Of a DNA stretch of 64,000 nucleotides, positions 61,355-64,000 are shown piece by piece; the first letter of the stretch is position 1, and every line of letters starts with the position of its first letter. The translations under genes were made by a program, and so were the position numbers. Source of the stretch: an uncultured Veillonellaceae bacterium (GTDB taxonomy: Bacteria > Bacillota > Negativicutes > Selenomonadales > Selenomonadaceae); the NCBI GenBank assembly GCA_902801565.1, contig CADCIX010000002.1, forward strand, positions 1 through 64,000, read 5' to 3'. A model generated the notes under the pieces. The model searched no databases and was not told the DNA's origin. It worked only from the letters and a program-made list of their open reading frames with translations.

Positions 61355-61624
61355 ATGAAGAACTTTTATACAGAAGTAGACGGCATAACGATGACATTTA
61401 ACGACATTGCCCAAACAGAGGATGGCATGGAGTATATAAGGATATATTTTGAGAAGCCTGTGGAAGGTGGTTTCAAGTTTCTTGAGTCCACACTACCGTT
61501 GCTTGATGTTGTTGCAACAGAAGGGTTTGACGGGAACGAACAGAAAGAATTATTGGAATATGCCAGCAGAAACGCATTCATCATATGGAGAATTGCCAGA
61601 GATGGGGGTGCAGATGTTGCCTAA
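61355..61624 (+). CDS. small hypothetical protein preceding a DUF4160 gene
   Basis: An 89-residue protein of predicted alpha/beta fold, unknown family. It contains ITMTFNDIAQTEDGMEYIRIYFE and a helix NEQKELLEYASRNAFIIW. ATG 61355 follows AGAAGGATGG. It overlaps the DUF4160 gene by 11 bases, so the two are coupled. The position is that of a DUF2442-type partner in DUF4160 pairs, though the sequence is not obviously DUF2442. Confidence 0.6.
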   Translation: MKNFYTEVDGITMTFNDIAQTEDGMEYIRIYFEKPVEGGFKFLESTLPLLDVVATEGFDGNEQKELLEYASRNAFIIWRIARDGGADVA

Positions 61625-61871
61625 AATATGTCAGCTTGGCAAATATGTGATATTCTTTTGGTCAAGGGAAAATGAGGAGCCTATTCACGTTCATGTATGC
61701 GAAGGGACTCCCCATGCGGAAGCTACTAAAATATGGATGAACGGTATGGTGAGACTTGCCCATAACAAAAGCCAAATACCGTCCAAAGATTTAAATATCA
61801 TCATGCAATGGCTGGCAACTAACAGGCAGATGGTAGAAGAAAAATGGAATAAGCATTTTAGCAATGTTTGA
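61614..61871 (+). CDS. DUF4160-like protein
   Basis: An 85-residue protein: LPKICQLGKYVIFFWSREN, then EEPIHVHVCEGTPHAEATKIW, matching the DUF4160 pattern (P-K-I, a membrane-like strand, then E-P-x-H-x-H). DUF4160 genes occur in pairs with DUF2442 in a toxin-antitoxin-like arrangement, but activity is unproven. ATG 61614 lies inside the upstream gene. An in-frame ATG at 61602 is also possible. Confidence 0.75.
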   Translation: MLPKICQLGKYVIFFWSRENEEPIHVHVCEGTPHAEATKIWMNGMVRLAHNKSQIPSKDLNIIMQWLATNRQMVEEKWNKHFSNV

Positions 61872-61950
61872 TAGAAAAGAAAATGACATTGTCAGTGGAG
61901 GGTAATAATTCTGTCCACCAATGCCATAAACATTAAAGACGGAGTTTAAG

Positions 61951-62280
61951 ATGATAAAAAATGAAATTATAAATGAATTGATTGCTGGCTTGCAGAATAT
62001 ATTTGGGGATAAGCTATACAGTATTATTCTTTATGGTTCTGTGGCTCGTGGTGAAGATATGGCTGAAAGCGATATAGATATAGCACTCTTGATGAAGGAA
62101 AGTCTAGATGATGATACAAAGGAAAATTTTTTGTGTTGGAATGCTTCTATGGATATGAAATATAACAAGATATTCTCCATAATTGATATAGAAAAAAGTA
62201 TTTTTGATAGGTGGGGAAATATTTATCCACTTTACCAAAACATCAAAAATGAAGGGATTGTGCTATGGAAGGCAGCCTAA
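61951..62280 (+). CDS. minimal nucleotidyltransferase (MntA-type antitoxin)
   Basis: A 109-residue MNT protein. ILYGSVARGEDMAESDIDIAL is the nucleotidyltransferase core (GSxARG then DxD), here with SDIDIA. In MNT/HEPN modules this protein AMPylates the HEPN RNase and blocks it. ATG with CGGAG upstream. The HEPN gene starts inside its last 16 bases, the standard overlap. Because that HEPN gene is broken, this is probably an orphan antitoxin now. Confidence 0.9.
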   Translation: MIKNEIINELIAGLQNIFGDKLYSIILYGSVARGEDMAESDIDIALLMKESLDDDTKENFLCWNASMDMKYNKIFSIIDIEKSIFDRWGNIYPLYQNIKNEGIVLWKAA

Positions 62281-62801
62281 AGGATCTTGCTAAGATTAGA
62301 CTCGAAAGAGCAGAAGAAATGCTTGCGTCAGCCAGAAAGAATTTTGAAATAGATGAACTAAAAACATCCTTAAATCGTTCGTACTATGCTATTTTTCATG
62401 CCATAAGAAGTGTAAATTGTTTGGAGGGATTTGATTCATCAAAACATTCCGGTGTAATAGCTCATTTTAAGTAACTGTTCAGTCGTACCTGTAAAAGTCA
62501 AGGTTACATCACAATATATAGTCAGTTGTTCATCAAGTTAATACATGATATTGGGTAAAGGTCGAATTTTTTCATGAAATTTGGGGTACGACTGAACAGT
62601 TACCATTTTAATCAATACACCTTGAAGCCTGGAAAAATGAATCCTCAATTATCAAATACGATTAAGAAGGCTATGTATTGTCGTGAGAAATCTGATTATG
62701 ACGATTTTTATATTGTGTCGCGGAAAGAAACAGAACAACAGCTAATGCAAGCGGAAGATTTTTTGAAAACGGTAAGGGAATATCTTACTGATAAGATTTA
62801 A
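62265..62801 (+). pseudogene. HEPN-domain toxin gene interrupted by a 133-bp insertion element
   Basis: The N-terminal part (62265-62474) reads LKDLAKIRLERAEEMLASAR and YYAIFHAIRSVNCLEG, and stops at a TAA created by the inserted element. The C-terminal part resumes at 62604 in the same frame with NQYTLKPGKMNPQLSNTIKK. Removing the element plus one 8-bp target copy (141 bases, 47 codons) restores a continuous 131-residue HEPN protein, the usual length, joining ...IAHF to NQYTL.... The RX4-6H-type toxin RNase motif is not clearly visible in what remains. The gene is inactivated, yet the repair would be exact if the element excised. Confidence 0.9.
62471..62603. mobile_element. 133-bp non-autonomous element (MITE) with 19-bp terminal inverted repeats
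   Basis: Left end GTAACTGTTCAGTCGTACC (62471-62489) and right end GGTACGACTGAACAGTTAC (62585-62603) are perfect inverted repeats. The 8-bp direct repeat CATTTTAA flanks it (62463-62470 and 62604-62611). The interior has no gene. Ends starting GTAA with 8-bp duplications are reminiscent of IS66-type elements, which is an inference by eye. Confidence 0.92.
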
Positions 62802-62833
62802 GGTAATTATTCATCCCCAAAAGGAGCTTTCCT

Positions 62834-64000
62834 ATGTTTTCTCTCATCTTCGAAGGGCTTCAGCAGGATCTGCGCCTCGCCCTGCTGCCGCCTTTTTTCT
62901 GTGCGGTCTTCCGTCTCGCCTTCATCCTCCTGTACCGTCCGAAGAAAACGCCTTCCGGCGAGTGGCGCAAGTGGTATCACTGCTTCCGCTATGGCTTCTG
63001 GTGGGGCATGGACATGAATGCTTATCCTTTCCTGGCGCTTCTCGTCCTGGTCACCCTGCCCGCAGCCATTCTTCCCTTCTGGCACGAAATCGGCAATATG
63101 CTTCGCATGGGGCTCATGGGAAGCTACCTGCTCCTCATCTACACGGCCTTCCTGGCAAAGCTCATCTTCTATTTCCACTTCCATGATATCTTCAACCATA
63201 CTGTCTGGCTTGGAAAGAATGCGGACAAACGCAACTTCGCCGACATCTTCTTCCACCAGAACCACGGCGGCTGGATTCTTCTCTCCTACCTTCCCTATGG
63301 GGCTCTTTGTCTTTTTGCCATGAAAGGGCTTCTTGCCCTTCCCTGTCTTTCCTGGCCGGAACTCTCTCCCCCTGGCCTTCAGTATGCGCTCGATGCCATA
63401 CTCGTCCCTGTCGCCATTGCCGTCTATTACTGGTTCCGTTATGGCGGCACTTTTCTCCATCGCAACAAGCCGGAATGGGACGAGGTTCCCGCCGTTGTGA
63501 AAGATGACATCTTCATGGCAAAAGCCACGCTGGATGACCTGGTAAACCTCAAGATCCTGCGCCGCCATGCTGTCCATCCCTCCCTCAAACACAGCGACGA
63601 GGAAGCGCGGGAGATCCTCTCTCCCATCCTGCCGGAATCCATTCTCACAGATGATGACCCCCTGCTTTATTTCCGCCGCAAGGCCCGGGGGCCGCGCATT
63701 CCAATGCCCCGGCACATCTTTCTTCTGTTCGCGGAGAGCCACGCCCAGAGCCCCCTGGACCCCCTCTACGAGTGCCTGCACATCGCTGACGGCGCACGCC
63801 GCTTCCGGAAGCTTCCCGGTACTGTCGCCTTCGACAATGTGCTCCCCGGAGGCATGATTTCCCAAACCTCCATCGTGAGCATGCTTTCTGGTATCTACGA
63901 CGTGGACATGGAACTCAACGAGAATCAGGAGTTCTGGAAGGGCACTCCCCGCACAGCCCTTGCCCTGCAGCTGAAGCGTCTTGGCTACCGCACAGCCCTT
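62834..64000 (+). CDS. LTA synthase/sulfatase-superfamily membrane protein, 3' end outside window
   Basis: An open frame of 389 codons runs to the window edge from ATG 62834, with AAGGAG 7 bases upstream. Residues 1 to about 230 contain at least five membrane helices. After a cytoplasm-like linker, HIFLLFAESHAQSPLDPL is the sulfatase-fold entry with the metal-binding Glu, and VLPGGMISQTSIVSMLSGIY holds a Thr fitting the phosphotransferase nucleophile. The superfamily includes LtaS, EptA/B-like phosphoethanolamine transferases and MdoB. In an LPS-bearing cell a phosphoethanolamine or phosphoglycerol transferase is more likely than LTA synthase. The C-terminal metal site lies outside the window. 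Confidence 0.85.
   Translation, partial: MFSLIFEGLQQDLRLALLPPFFCAVFRLAFILLYRPKKTPSGEWRKWYHCFRYGFWWGMDMNAYPFLALLVLVTLPAAILPFWHEIGNMLRMGLMGSYLLLIYTAFLAKLIFYFHFHDIFNHTVWLGKNADKRNFADIFFHQNHGGWILLSYLPYGALCLFAMKGLLALPCLSWPELSPPGLQYALDAILVPVAIAVYYWFRYGGTFLHRNKPEWDEVPAVVKDDIFMAKATLDDLVNLKILRRHAVHPSLKHSDEEAREILSPILPESILTDDDPLLYFRRKARGPRIPMPRHIFLLFAESHAQSPLDPLYECLHIADGARRFRKLPGTVAFDNVLPGGMISQTSIVSMLSGIYDVDMELNENQEFWKGTPRTALALQLKRLGYRTAL

Noticed and set aside
61049-61414. A 121-codon minus-strand frame in the AT-rich patch
   Set aside because: No ribosome site or family motif; it overlaps the 89-residue gene on the other strand and the terminator hairpin.
62807-63865. A 352-codon open frame on the minus strand
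   Set aside because: The plus strand holds a clear membrane protein with a ribosome site and family motifs across the same bases; the minus frame is its shadow.
1-64000. CRISPR arrays, rRNA genes, prophage or conjugative modules
   Set aside because: No regularly spaced repeats, rRNA sequence, or phage/transfer genes were seen anywhere in the window.

Overview
The window comes from a diderm (outer-membrane-bearing) Firmicute of the class Negativicutes, most likely Selenomonas or a close relative in the Selenomonadaceae. The evidence is the mix of Firmicute-style features (strong AGGAGG ribosome sites, frequent GTG and TTG starts, SerS, RNase HI and rubrerythrin of clostridial type) with a complete lipopolysaccharide and outer-membrane cluster. 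Genus-level placement is inference. Most of the window is moderately GC-rich housekeeping DNA, and nearly every gene up to 59.9 kb reads rightward.

Layout. At the left edge (1-1633) is the 3' part of an AAA-ATPase/PD-(D/E)XK protein. It is followed by dxs (isoprenoid precursor synthesis) and a small membrane protein. A glycogen operon fills 4.2-16.2 kb: glgC, glgD, glgP, glgB, glgA, then, past a terminator, a fused GH13 glycosidase/4-alpha-glucanotransferase. A three-gene unit of poorly known function follows (DUF2225 zinc-ribbon protein, an unknown protein, an exported DUF4127 protein), then leuA. A tRNA cluster (Lys-Glu-Asp-Phe) with a consensus sigma-70 promoter lies at 21.1-21.5 kb. Next come a DedA-family gene, the rpsF-ssb-rpsR operon, a structured intergenic segment that may encode a small RNA, serS and rubrerythrin. 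Two leftward genes follow: a 70-residue coiled-coil protein and rnhA.

From 27.1 to 59.9 kb lies the envelope supercluster: mlaE-mlaF-mlaD, a TolC-like factor, tamB, bamA, three OmpH/Skp-like proteins (soluble-type, membrane-anchored long coiled coil, lipoprotein), lpxD, an acyltransferase, lpxC, fabZ, lpxA, lpxI, lpxB, msbA, a waaA-lpxK fusion, kdsB, kdsA, kdsD, kdsC, a second acyltransferase, lptC, lptA, lptB, one LptF/LptG-type permease, a DUF3084 coiled-coil protein and a YqgF-like nuclease. Together these cover lipid A and Kdo synthesis, flipping by MsbA, transport across the periplasm by Lpt, beta-barrel insertion (BamA plus chaperones), TamB/Mla phospholipid traffic and TolC-type efflux. 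Many neighbours overlap by 4-14 bases, which suggests translational coupling.

From 59.95 to 62.8 kb is an AT-rich accessory patch: two exported unknown proteins, a small gene pair including a DUF4160 protein, and a MNT/HEPN toxin-antitoxin-type pair. The HEPN gene is broken by a 133-bp element with 19-bp perfect terminal inverted repeats and an 8-bp target duplication. The right edge holds the 5' part of a rightward LTA-synthase/sulfatase-superfamily membrane protein that runs off the window.

Points most worth a second look: the MITE-interrupted HEPN gene, the MlaD protein with a predicted C-terminal beta-barrel, the trio of OmpH-like proteins, the gene fusions, the long conserved promoter shared by three unlinked genes, and the structured intergenic RNA candidate before serS.
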